Part shown: piece after piece, positions 17,555 through 26,124 of the stretch | How positions within the stretch are numbered: the stretch's first letter is position 1 | Layout: each line of letters opens with the position of its first letter | Origin: an uncultured Cellvibrionales bacterium | GTDB taxonomy: Bacteria; Pseudomonadota; Gammaproteobacteria; Pseudomonadales; Cellvibrionaceae | Length of the DNA: 64,000 bases | Direction: 5' to 3' | NCBI GenBank assembly: GCA_913020115.1 | Contig: CAJWBQ010000002.1 | Location: forward strand, 62,001 to 126,000 | The notes under the pieces: model-generated | The model's input: only the letters and a program-made list of their open reading frames with translations | Database searches by the model: none | What the model was told of the DNA's origin: nothing | Translations under genes and position numbers: made by a program

Positions 17555-18259
17555 ATGATGATCACACTAGATTTAATGGCTCATATTTCAGGTGGCAGTG
17601 TTGCTCTTATAGCAGGGGCTGTTGGCCTTATTAGTAAAAAAGGCAGTTCGCTTCATCGCCAGGCCGGTAAACTGTTTGTTTTTTCCATGCTAACAATGGC
17701 TATAACTGGTGCTTCCATTGCTTATTTTGCGTCAGTTTACATCTCGGTGCTAGCTGGGTCTCTAAGCCTTTATTTAGTGCTATCCGCTTGGATTACAGGC
17801 CTTAAAAGAAGCCCGAAAACTCATTATTACGAAGCTTCCATTTTTACTTTTGGCTTACTGGTGCTTTCACTCGGTTTCTATCTGTCTTGGCGAGCCTATA
17901 ACGGAGTAACAGACATACTCCCCGATTATATCATTCCTGCGGGGGTATATTATGTGTTCACGCTATTCGTATTGCTCGGAGTGGTCGGGGATATTATTGT
18001 TTTGATTAAGGGCGGCGTATCTGGAAAATATCGCATCGCTCGCCACTTATGGCGTATGTGTATACCGCTTTATATTGCAGCGAGCTCTCTTTTCGACGGT
18101 CAGCGAGATATTTTCCCAGCGGCCTTGCAAGAATCATTCTATCTAGATATACCTGCATACCTCATTTTCCTAACCATGCTGTATTACTTGGCCAAAGTTT
18201 GGATACCTTCTAAAACCAACTTTTCTGGCGAAAAGTCACCCATAGGGTTGCAGTTGTAA
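17555..18259 (+). CDS. Polytopic membrane protein, DUF2306-like, copy 2
   Basis: A 234-residue paralogue of the preceding gene, with SLHRQAGKLFVFSMLTMAITG (about 31-51) and YRIARHLWRMCIPLYIAASSLFDGQRDIFP near residues 150-180. The conserved RIARHLWRMC block is almost identical in both copies. His and Arg in these blocks sit at helix ends and could bind a cofactor or ion; that is speculation. The tandem duplication with diverged loops suggests two specialised subunits rather than simple redundancy. Confidence 0.75.
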   Translation: MMITLDLMAHISGGSVALIAGAVGLISKKGSSLHRQAGKLFVFSMLTMAITGASIAYFASVYISVLAGSLSLYLVLSAWITGLKRSPKTHYYEASIFTFGLLVLSLGFYLSWRAYNGVTDILPDYIIPAGVYYVFTLFVLLGVVGDIIVLIKGGVSGKYRIARHLWRMCIPLYIAASSLFDGQRDIFPAALQESFYLDIPAYLIFLTMLYYLAKVWIPSKTNFSGEKSPIGLQL

Positions 18260-18287
18260 AAGGCATCCGGAGTATTTTTAACTTTAA

Positions 18288-19433
18288 TTAATAGCCACGG
18301 TTTATATCGACCACCGAATAGATTGGCTCTCCGGCGATAAAACGTTTTAGATTTTCAATGGCCAGTAGAATGTTTCTCTCTCTAAGCTGCTCGGAACGAT
18401 AGGCAACGTGGGGAGTGATAATAACCCTGGGTTGAGTCCATAGTGGATGTTCCTTTGGAAGTGGTTCTGGGTCAGTAACATCCAGCCCAGCACCTGCCAG
18501 CTGACCAGATTCTAGAGCTTGCAGCAACTCTTCGGTGACAACACTTTTTCCCCTCGCTATATTTATGAAATAAGCCGAGCCTTTCATAGCTTCAAAAAAC
18601 TGACGACCAAAGAGTCCGGTAGTCTTTTCTGTTAGGGGAACGGTATTCACAACAATGTCAGCTTGCTTGGCCAAAGTGAATAACTCGTCCGACAAGCCCA
18701 CATAATCGACAAATTTAGGGCCCGTACGGCTGCTATTACGAGTGGCAATCACCTTCATTCCCAACCCGTGGGCACGCTTAGCGGTTTCCGTTCCTATGCC
18801 GCCTAGACCAACCACCAGCATGGTCTTCCCTGCAATTTCCCATACCTTTTCGTCTCCCGGTGCTAAACCTCGGTCCCAATGTTGGTTTTGCTGTGCAATA
18901 CCATACTGATCAAGTCGCCTTACCAGCGAGAACATTAAGCCGATAGCATGTTCAGCAATCTCGGGGCCGGAGAGCCTCTGTGCGTTGCTTAGCGTGGGGG
19001 CTAATTTTTGTACCGTTTCAGAATTAATACAATTTTCAACTCCGACTGCCATCGAATGAATCCATGTGACTTTAAAACTATCTTCAAATAGTTGAGGGAT
19101 GCAATAGCCAATAAATGCGTCTGCCCCTTGCAGCGCTTCCTTAGTTTTATGCACGTCGTTGCCATGGACAAACTCGATGCCAGAAAACGACTCTTTAAAG
19201 CGGTTCCCTATTTTGCTGTCCCCCCAAATGACAACCTTCTTAATTGGACGCCAATTGTTAAAGGTTGATGATGAGTCTTTCGATTCCCGCAAATTTAGTG
19301 AGCTAATCAGAGATTCTGTCGCCGTCATGTCCTTGGGCGTAACTTGACTGCCTGCATTGACTGAAGCTAAAAAGAAATACGCTAATACTAAAGCAAGAAA
19401 TTTGAATGCGGCATTATTTGGACGTTGCTTCAT
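18288..19433 (-). CDS. D-2-hydroxyacid dehydrogenase with N-terminal signal sequence
   Basis: A 381-residue member of the D-isomer-specific 2-hydroxyacid dehydrogenases. The nucleotide-binding motif GLGGIGTETAK starts at 209. Catalytic Arg294 (IARGKSV), Glu323 (DPEPLP) and His342 (TPHVAY) are all present. After the second Rossmann strand the sequence reads ATRNSSR with no acidic residue, which favours NADP(H). Unusually, residues 1-28 form a hydrophobic signal sequence (FLALVLAYFFLASVNAGS) and about 35 polar residues precede the catalytic domain. A cytosolic-cofactor enzyme with an export signal is odd; it may be an anchored cytoplasmic enzyme or a periplasmic cofactor-retaining one. Confidence 0.85.
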   Translation of the reverse strand: MKQRPNNAAFKFLALVLAYFFLASVNAGSQVTPKDMTATESLISSLNLRESKDSSSTFNNWRPIKKVVIWGDSKIGNRFKESFSGIEFVHGNDVHKTKEALQGADAFIGYCIPQLFEDSFKVTWIHSMAVGVENCINSETVQKLAPTLSNAQRLSGPEIAEHAIGLMFSLVRRLDQYGIAQQNQHWDRGLAPGDEKVWEIAGKTMLVVGLGGIGTETAKRAHGLGMKVIATRNSSRTGPKFVDYVGLSDELFTLAKQADIVVNTVPLTEKTTGLFGRQFFEAMKGSAYFINIARGKSVVTEELLQALESGQLAGAGLDVTDPEPLPKEHPLWTQPRVIITPHVAYRSEQLRERNILLAIENLKRFIAGEPIYSVVDINRGY

Positions 19434-19504
19434 CTGTTTGTCTCATAAGCTAATATTGAAGGTAAGGTAGCGGCTCGCCTAGCTTATCCCTAATTAGGAG
19501 GGCT

Positions 19505-19945
19505 TTAGCTCTCGTCTTTGTACAAGCAGGCGCAGTGATACGCATACGCCACAAGCAGCGCCTGCTTTTGAAATTTCTTAAGTCCCAGCTCATCAAAACC
19601 AGCTGGCAGGGGATTGCGCTTAGTATGCTCTTTCATGCTAGAAGTATTGATAAGCGTTACTGGAATTGGCATTAATTGAATCGCCGTCTCTAGCTTGAAA
19701 CTAATGGAGCTACCTGCTAACTTGCCTTTTAGAGGACGCTCGATGATTACCGCCTCATCGACCTTGTAGTCTTCCATTAGCTTGTTGAAACTAAAATGAA
19801 AGTGCCGTATCGCTTCGGTGTCCGCTGATTTCGGCAGTGTGAATTGACGCGCTCTGCAATCGAGCACGTTAAAGGCGCCCGCGTTGTATTTCAAGAGGCA
19901 AATATTTGCTTCATTACCTGTTAATTCGATACCGCAAACCAGCAT
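19505..19945 (-). CDS. DUF3010 family protein
   Basis: A 146-residue protein starting MLVCGIELTGNEANICLLKYN with a later VDEAVIIERPLKGKLAGSSISFKLETAIQL. These features match the DUF3010 family, whose fold appears RNase H/RuvC-like (an early acidic strand, Glu7, and a second acidic residue after a beta-strand). The function is not established. It is downstream of and on the same strand as the TPR lipoprotein gene, with about 90 bp between them. No unusual feature was seen. Confidence 0.8.
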   Translation of the reverse strand: MLVCGIELTGNEANICLLKYNAGAFNVLDCRARQFTLPKSADTEAIRHFHFSFNKLMEDYKVDEAVIIERPLKGKLAGSSISFKLETAIQLMPIPVTLINTSSMKEHTKRNPLPAGFDELGLKKFQKQALLVAYAYHCACLYKDES

Positions 19946-20038
19946 AGTGTTCTCGTTTTTGTTGACGTTATGAAAGGGACTTGGGGATCATAAACGTCAT
20001 CGATGCTGGGGACAACTGATAAGAGGCTGACGGCGTAC

Positions 20039-21253
20039 CTACCCTGCCCCCCGCCCCATAAATCGAAGCTTGGTTGCTCGATAGCGGTCAAGAACATCCT
20101 GATCTTCAACCAATTCCATAGCGCGCTGTAAATACTCATCAGCCATTTCACTGCCGTCTAGTCGGTCACTAATGCGGGCGGCCAAATACCAAAACTGATG
20201 TTCTCTCTTTTTCTTATTCAGAGCGAATTCAATCTCGCGCATGGCCTCATCATAACTGTTATTGGCAAAAGCTTTTTGCGCTAAGGCAAACCGATAATAG
20301 GGGTTGTTATCCCGTGCAGACTGAACTCTTCGGCTATATTTTTCCGCTATGTCATACCGCCCCATGGCATTGTATAAATGGCTAAGGTTATTCAGGATGA
20401 CCAAATTTCTAGAGCCAAAAGATAAACCTTGAAGATAAGCCGTTTCAGCATCTGATAAAAGGCCTGCGCGACGATAAAGTGTTCCTAAACTGCTCCAGAT
20501 ATATTCGGCTTCGGGGTCAAGACTGAGGCCTTTGCGAAAATAATTAAAAGCTGAAGCGTAGTCTTCCGCTAATAGGTAATCTACGCCGCGATTATTATGA
20601 TATTGCGCCAGAGCTTCGTTATCGCTCAACCTTTTCTGACGGTAATGATGTTGGTACCTCTGGATGTTGATGTCTACCACTTTATCAACTCCAGGCCCTA
20701 ATTTCACAATACTGTTTATGTGCTTGTAAAAGAGAAAAGTTGATTTGCCCTGGAAACCCCAGACAGGTGGTATCTCAACATTATTAAATCTAACGTTTAA
20801 ACCAAGTTCTCGAGCCATTGCCACAAACAGCACACTGAAACCTACGCAATTTCCCGATTGATTTTCAAAGGTATCGCGCGCGGTGAAGGTAGACGCGGGG
20901 TTGTAGTCAATTCCAAGGGTGCCTTTGTGCATCAAGGCATAAAGTAAGGCGTCGAGTTTTTGTTGCCGAGTGCCTTTGCTGGGCACGTAATGCTCTAGGA
21001 ACGCCTGCATTTCGTCACTTAAGGCAAGGACATTTTCTTGGGGAGGAACATAACCCGCGGTATAGCCGGCACGAATAAGAGTCTTACCGTCGAGTAATTC
21101 ACTAATGGCGGTGGGAGCCGTGTTAAGTGAGCTGACTGGCTGTTGGGAGCAAGCGGACAACAGCAGCGCAAAAAGGCATAACAAAACCCGTATCGGCAAA
21201 CGCGAAACAATGTGGGAGACAAGGCGCGCATTATGAGCGTGTAAGTATTCCAT
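20039..21253 (-). CDS. Lipoprotein with transglutaminase-like and TPR domains
   Basis: About 404 residues. ATG 21253 is chosen because GGAG lies 9 nt upstream; an upstream TTG at 21268 is the alternative. The lipobox LLSAC anchors it to a membrane. Residues about 70-190 form a transglutaminase/protease-like domain with NQSGNCVGFSVLFVAMARELGLNVRFNNVE, where Cys is the likely nucleophile or its remnant, and later His (YKHINSIVKLG). About 200-400 are TPR repeats: NNRGVDYLLAEDYASAFNYFRKGLSLDPEAEYIWSSLGTLYRRAGLLSDAETAYLQGL and two or three more. Probably a cell-envelope scaffold; the exact role is unknown. Confidence 0.8.
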   Translation of the reverse strand: MEYLHAHNARLVSHIVSRLPIRVLLCLFALLLSACSQQPVSSLNTAPTAISELLDGKTLIRAGYTAGYVPPQENVLALSDEMQAFLEHYVPSKGTRQQKLDALLYALMHKGTLGIDYNPASTFTARDTFENQSGNCVGFSVLFVAMARELGLNVRFNNVEIPPVWGFQGKSTFLFYKHINSIVKLGPGVDKVVDINIQRYQHHYRQKRLSDNEALAQYHNNRGVDYLLAEDYASAFNYFRKGLSLDPEAEYIWSSLGTLYRRAGLLSDAETAYLQGLSFGSRNLVILNNLSHLYNAMGRYDIAEKYSRRVQSARDNNPYYRFALAQKAFANNSYDEAMREIEFALNKKKREHQFWYLAARISDRLDGSEMADEYLQRAMELVEDQDVLDRYRATKLRFMGRGAG

Positions 21254-21521
21254 AACACCCGGCTCCAAATTTTTGAATGCACTCTGTCACAAGCCTTCAC
21301 CGCCTCACAACAAGCTGGATCCTGCCCTTTAAGTTTAGCCTTAAACGGGGAAATTGCCCCTAATTAGCGTGCGATCTGGTAAAAACTTACCCATTCGCGC
21401 CAAGCTTGGCCAATGGCCTGACGTCGGCTTGAGGCTATGCTAATGTCTCAGAGGTTAAACATACCACAAAGTCAATTCACCCATTGGCTTGTAAGCTATA
21501 ACAATAAAGGGAAATCTAATT

Positions 21522-23732
21522 GTGGCAAGAAACCACTTTTTACACGCCTGCTTCTACACGGTGTTCGGCTTGGCAAGCCACATGGCCTTTGCAGCACTCC
21601 AAGCGAACACTGCCGGCCTTACTGAGCCTGGCGACGAATGGCTGAATTACGGGCGCGACTACACCGAACAGCGCTACAGCCCTCTAGAAACAATAGATAC
21701 CAACAATGTCGACAAACTTGGGCTCGCCTGGTCCTTCACCTTTCCCACCAATCGAGTGATGGAATCCACGCCTTTGGTGCACAAAGGCGTGATGTACGTA
21801 ACCACTAGCTGGAGCCGAGTCTTTGCGTTTAACGCCAAAACCGGTGAAGCCCTTTGGGAATTTAACCCCGAGGTTCCCAAGGAACATTTAATCAACAGTT
21901 GCTGCGGACCCGTTAACAGAGGCGTGGCACTATGGACCCAAAACGGGGAAACCAGTGTTTTTGTCGGCAGTTTTGATGGCCGCCTGATTGCATTAAATGC
22001 CGAGACAGGTGAACAGCGTTGGTCCATCCGTACCACCCCCGAAAACTCGCACTACACCATTACCGGCGCACCACGAGTGGTTGACGGTAAAATTATCATT
22101 GGCAATGGGGGCGCCGAATTGGGTGCTCGAGGTTATGTATCGGCCTATAGCGCCGAAAACGGCGAGTTAGTTTGGCGCTTTTACACCGTTCCGGGTGACC
22201 CCGCGCAAGCTCAAGAATCACCAGCGCTCGAAAAGGCTCTAAGCACTTGGGGCGGAAAGTGGTGGACTGTGGGTGGTGGTGGCGGCACTGTTTGGGACGC
22301 TATGGCTTATGACCCAGAACTCGACTTACTTTACATAGGAACGGGCAATGGTTCGCCATGGAACCGAGACATTCGCAGCCCTGGCGGCGGCGACAACCTG
22401 TACCTGAGTTCGATTGTTGCCCTACGCCCCTCAAGTGGTGAATATGTTTGGCATTATCAAGTAACACCCAAAGACAGCTGGGACTATACCGCCACGCAAC
22501 ATCTTATTTTGGCCGAGCTGAATATTGACGGACAGCAGCTACCAGTCATTATGCAAGCCCCCAAGAATGGCTTCTTCTATGTGCTGGATCGCCGCGATGG
22601 CAAATTACTCTCGGCCGACGCCTATGCGCAAGTAAACTGGGCCAGCCACATTGACTTGGAGACCGGCAGGCCAGTAGAAAACCCTGTAGCAGACTACAAC
22701 AAAACCGGTGGCAGCCTCATCTGGCCAGCACCTTTCGGGGCTCACAACTGGCAACCCATGTCTTATAGCCAGCAAACAGGCCTGGTATATATTCCCGCTC
22801 AGCACGCTGCAGGCTATTACAGTAAAGACGAGAAATTCTCCTTCACTAAACATCGCTGGAATACAGGCGTTGATCTATGGGAAATGCGCAGTCACGCCGA
22901 CCCCGTAATTGCCAAGGCCACCATGGATGCTATTGTTCGCGGTTATCTCACCGCTTGGAACCCCGTCACCAAAGAAAAGGAATGGGAAGTAGAACACCCA
23001 GAAGCCAGTAATGGCGGAGTCTTGTCCACTCAAGGAGGCCTGGTCTTCCAAGGCACTGGGCGCGGCGAATTCAGGGCTTATCACGCAGACAATGGTAAAC
23101 AATTATGGTCTTTTGGCACCGACAGTAGCGTCCTCGCCTCGCCGATGACCTACGCCATTGACGGAGAGCAATATGTGGCCGTGAGCCAAGGGGCTGGCGG
23201 TGCTATCGTGCTGGCCGTGGGTCGTCCTCGCCCACAAAATTCCAATAATCCCAACCGATTACTGGTGTTTAAACTAGATGGAACCCAAACTTTACCACCG
23301 GTATTGGCAAGCAAAGCCGCTGTGCGCAACACCTACGAGCCCTTAAACTCAGCCAGTCGTGAGCTCATCGCCCAAGGCGACAAACTCTATGAGCGAAATT
23401 GCGCTACCTGTCATGGTGGCAGTGCCAATGGCAGCGGCGTTATACCTGACCTGAGAATGATGAGCACTAAAACCCAAAGTGAATTTGTGGGTATTGTTTT
23501 AGGCGGCTCGAAGCGACACTCGGGCATGGTGGGCTTCTATGAAACCATGGATTTTGCACAAACTGAAGCTGTACACGCCTACATTAATCACCGCGCAGCG
23601 GTGTCTTTAGAGGAAGAAGAGTACAGCTGGTGGGATCAAATTCGCTACTGGTTCTGGTATTATTCGGCGCGGCTGGGCGACGCATTCCCCTGGCTCGCGA
23701 ATGCCCTTCGCGATGCCAACATGAGCCCCTAA
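21522..23732 (+). CDS. PQQ-dependent alcohol dehydrogenase with fused cytochrome c (type II quinohaemoprotein)
   Basis: Periplasmic quinohaemoprotein oxidising alcohols or aldehydes and passing electrons to cytochrome c. The 736 residues comprise a signal peptide (ending MAFA) and an eight-blade PQQ propeller. Visible are the vicinal disulphide NSCCGPVNRG (about residues 125-135), the catalytic loop SPGGGDNLYLSS with its Asp, and tryptophan-docking repeats. A C-terminal cytochrome c domain has CATCHG. After it an additional Trp/Tyr-rich tail, EEEYSWWDQIRYWFWYYSARLGDAF, is unusual and may be a membrane-associating helix. GTG 21522 is preceded by AAAGGGA. An SDR gene follows 35 bp later. The substrate is not known. 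Confidence 0.92.
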   Translation: MARNHFLHACFYTVFGLASHMAFAALQANTAGLTEPGDEWLNYGRDYTEQRYSPLETIDTNNVDKLGLAWSFTFPTNRVMESTPLVHKGVMYVTTSWSRVFAFNAKTGEALWEFNPEVPKEHLINSCCGPVNRGVALWTQNGETSVFVGSFDGRLIALNAETGEQRWSIRTTPENSHYTITGAPRVVDGKIIIGNGGAELGARGYVSAYSAENGELVWRFYTVPGDPAQAQESPALEKALSTWGGKWWTVGGGGGTVWDAMAYDPELDLLYIGTGNGSPWNRDIRSPGGGDNLYLSSIVALRPSSGEYVWHYQVTPKDSWDYTATQHLILAELNIDGQQLPVIMQAPKNGFFYVLDRRDGKLLSADAYAQVNWASHIDLETGRPVENPVADYNKTGGSLIWPAPFGAHNWQPMSYSQQTGLVYIPAQHAAGYYSKDEKFSFTKHRWNTGVDLWEMRSHADPVIAKATMDAIVRGYLTAWNPVTKEKEWEVEHPEASNGGVLSTQGGLVFQGTGRGEFRAYHADNGKQLWSFGTDSSVLASPMTYAIDGEQYVAVSQGAGGAIVLAVGRPRPQNSNNPNRLLVFKLDGTQTLPPVLASKAAVRNTYEPLNSASRELIAQGDKLYERNCATCHGGSANGSGVIPDLRMMSTKTQSEFVGIVLGGSKRHSGMVGFYETMDFAQTEAVHAYINHRAAVSLEEEEYSWWDQIRYWFWYYSARLGDAFPWLANALRDANMSP

Positions 23733-23767
23733 ATTTAAGTGATCTTTAAAAACAGCAAAGGTAGAGC

Positions 23768-24535
23768 ATGAGAAATTTATTTTCAGTAGAAGGCAAGGTC
23801 GCCGTTGTTACCGGTGGTTCGCGCGGTATTGGCGCGATGATAGCCCGCGGTTTGGTAGAAAACGGGGTGAAAACCTATATAACAGCTCGTAAGGAAGAAG
23901 AACTAATTACGACGGCCAAAACCTTAAGTGAGTTTGGCGAATGCATAGCCATCACCAGTGACTTGTCGAGCATGGAAGGTATTAAGCAATTTTCAGCTGA
24001 GCTGAACTCTCGCGAAAAAGAAATCCACATTTTGGTCAATAATGCAGGGGCAACTTGGGGCGCCGATATTGATGATTTCCCTGAAGATGGTTGGGACAAG
24101 GTAATGGACTTGAATGTGAAGTCTCTATTTTTCCTAACACAACAACTACTGCCAGCAATGCGCACAGCCGGCAATGCAGAAGACCCAGCTCGAGTAATCA
24201 ACATCGGCTCTATAAATGGTTTTACCAACCCAAAAGCCACCAACTACTCCTACTCAGCGAGCAAGGCGGCGGTGCACCACTTAACAAGACACCTGGGCGC
24301 GGAGCTTATTCAACAGCACGTGAACGTTAACGGCATAGCACCAGGATTCTTTCCTAGCAAGATGACCGCTCACCTTTTGCCTTATGAGACAGAGATGGCT
24401 GCGCAAATACCTGCAGGACGTTTAGGCAGCCCTGAAGACGCGGCGGGCACCGTGATCTATTTATCTTCTCGTGCTTCTGCCTATGTCACTGGGCAGATGA
24501 TTGTGATGGACGGCGGTATTATTGCCGCCAGCTAG
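23768..24535 (+). CDS. Short-chain dehydrogenase/reductase
   Basis: A 255-residue classical SDR with TGGSRGIG (15-22), NNAG (about 90-93), the catalytic Ser of NIGSINGF and Tyr-x3-Lys in YSASKAAVHHL, and the C-terminal VTGQMIVMDGGI. Arg in TARKEEE after the second strand favours NADP(H). The start has AAAGG upstream. It lies just downstream of the PQQ dehydrogenase on the same strand, so both may oxidise or reduce related alcohols or ketones. The substrate cannot be read. Confidence 0.88.
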   Translation: MRNLFSVEGKVAVVTGGSRGIGAMIARGLVENGVKTYITARKEEELITTAKTLSEFGECIAITSDLSSMEGIKQFSAELNSREKEIHILVNNAGATWGADIDDFPEDGWDKVMDLNVKSLFFLTQQLLPAMRTAGNAEDPARVINIGSINGFTNPKATNYSYSASKAAVHHLTRHLGAELIQQHVNVNGIAPGFFPSKMTAHLLPYETEMAAQIPAGRLGSPEDAAGTVIYLSSRASAYVTGQMIVMDGGIIAAS

Positions 24536-24657
24536 TGATTCAATTCGCGGGACTGGCCTTTAGCCTGCGCCCGCGATACGCACCCTATTTCTGCATCCAA
24601 AGATAAATGTTACCAAGTTTATCTATTGGGTTTAGTCACTTAATTTAGTCACTGGGC

Positions 24658-25863
24658 TTATTTATTGACGCTCGCAAGTGCACATTCAATATCAGATTGA
24701 ATGTCACTGAGCGTTTCTAGTCCTACAGACAGTCGAACTAAGCCGTCACTAATTCCGAACTCAGCTCGCTCCTCGGGAGTGTAAGGTGAATGCGTCATGC
24801 TGGCGGGATGCTGCACTAAGGTTTCTGCGTCGCCGAGGCTCACTGCACGAGTAATAAGTTGAAGCTTGTCCATAAATTTAATGCCCGCTTCGATGCCGCC
24901 TTTTAATTCGAAGGCAATCATTCCACCGTAGTCTTTCATTTGGCGTTTCGCTAATTCATGTTGCGAGAAATTTTCCAGCCCTGGATAATAAATAACTTCA
25001 ACTTCTGAATGCTGCTCTATCTGTTTGGCCACCGCCATTGCGCTACTGCAGTGACGATCCATTCTTAATTCCAGCGTCTTCAAGCCCCGCATAATTAAAA
25101 AGGCATCCATAGGCGCTATCACCGCACCGGTCATATCTTTCAAACCTACATAGCGAATGGTATCGATAAGTTCACGTGACCCGACAACCGCCCCTGCCAC
25201 CAAATCTCCGTGCCCACCCAAATATTTTGTTGCCGAGTGCACCACTAAATCGGCACCCAGCGACAATGGTTGCTGTAAGTAGGGCGTGCAATAAGTGTTA
25301 TCAACAATGACAACGACATCGCGCAAATGGGCAATATCCGTAATGGCTGCTATGTCGACCAAACGATTGTTTGGGTTCGATGGTGTTTCAAAATAGATCA
25401 CACGGGTTTTATCTGAAATAGCCTTGGCCAATAATTCAGGCCGAGTCAAATCTACATAACGAACGCTTACGCCAAACTTGCTCAAGCCATGTTTAAAGAA
25501 CGCAAAAGTACAGCCATATAAGGTCTTATCGGCAATCACCTCATCACCGGGCTGCACCAAAGACCAAATAGCCGAAGTAATGGCGCCCATGCCTGACGCT
25601 GTGGCCAACGCTGTTTCTCCACCCTCTAGGGAAGCCAAGCGTTCCTCCAGCAAGGCTTGTGTGGGATTCCCCAAACGCCCATAAATATAGCCGTCCTGAT
25701 CACCTGCAAATCGATCGCCACCCGAAGCTGTGTCGGGAAAGGCATATGTTGAAGTCATATAAACCGGAGGAACCAGCGCGCCATTGTGGCTCATGGGGTT
25801 ATAGCCTTTATGAATTGCGCGTGTCGCAAAACCGCTGGTATCAGATTTAGAGAATTCACTCAT
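24658..25863 (-). CDS. megL: Methionine gamma-lyase
   Basis: PLP enzyme splitting L-methionine into methanethiol, 2-oxobutyrate and ammonia. The 401 residues match the Cys/Met-metabolism PLP family: YGRLGNPT (61-68), PLP Lys213 (SATKYLGGHGD) and Asp188 (VDNTYCTPYLQQP). The key discriminator is Cys118 in TLYGCTFAFFKHG, equivalent to Cys116 of Pseudomonas methionine gamma-lyase and absent from most cystathionine lyases. It is divergent from a TyrR-type sigma54 activator; a candidate -24/-12 promoter (25903-25918) and upstream dyads predict activation by it. Confidence 0.88.
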   Translation of the reverse strand: MSEFSKSDTSGFATRAIHKGYNPMSHNGALVPPVYMTSTYAFPDTASGGDRFAGDQDGYIYGRLGNPTQALLEERLASLEGGETALATASGMGAITSAIWSLVQPGDEVIADKTLYGCTFAFFKHGLSKFGVSVRYVDLTRPELLAKAISDKTRVIYFETPSNPNNRLVDIAAITDIAHLRDVVVIVDNTYCTPYLQQPLSLGADLVVHSATKYLGGHGDLVAGAVVGSRELIDTIRYVGLKDMTGAVIAPMDAFLIMRGLKTLELRMDRHCSSAMAVAKQIEQHSEVEVIYYPGLENFSQHELAKRQMKDYGGMIAFELKGGIEAGIKFMDKLQLITRAVSLGDAETLVQHPASMTHSPYTPEERAEFGISDGLVRLSVGLETLSDIQSDIECALASVNK

Positions 25864-25902
25864 AGTATTTCGCTCAATTATTAGAATAGGTGAGCACTTC
25901 CT

Positions 25903-25918
25903 TACAATCTCTGTACCA
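25903..25918 (-). promoter_or_regulatory. Candidate sigma54 (-24/-12) promoter of megL
   Basis: On the minus strand TGGTAC-N5-TTGTA (25918 to 25903) keeps the invariant GG and a G at -12 with exactly 10 bp between the two elements. It differs from TGGCAC-N5-TTGC by two C-to-T changes. It lies 40 bp before the megL ATG, and the first dyad of the adjacent activator is about 65-80 bp further upstream, the usual enhancer distance. Confidence 0.5.
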
Positions 25919-25982
25919 AAAATGAAAAGACGATAGATATCAATAAGTTAAAGCGAAGTCCTTATAAATACGCTCCACCAAC

Positions 25983-26121
25983 GTAAGAATTTTCTTACAC
26001 CAAAAGGCGAGTAATGCTTCTTATTTGATGCCGAAGCGAACAGAAAAGACCGATTAGAGTGGGCTTGTGCTAATCCTCCACTCCTCGTAAGATATTTCTT
26101 CCACCGTAAAGATAATCTTAC
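25983..26121. promoter_or_regulatory. Array of three GTAAGA-N4-TCTTAC dyads (putative TyrR-type activator sites)
   Basis: Three related 16-bp inverted repeats lie at 25983-25998 (arms GTAAGAA/TTCTTAC, perfect), 26087-26102 (one arm degenerate) and 26106-26121 (GTAAAG/TCTTAC). They resemble the TyrR box TGTAAA-N6-TTTACA. The first is placed as an enhancer for megL. The last ends 3 bp before the regulator's ATG and replaces a Shine-Dalgarno, which suggests autorepression. Confidence 0.6.
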
Positions 26122-26124
26122 AAA

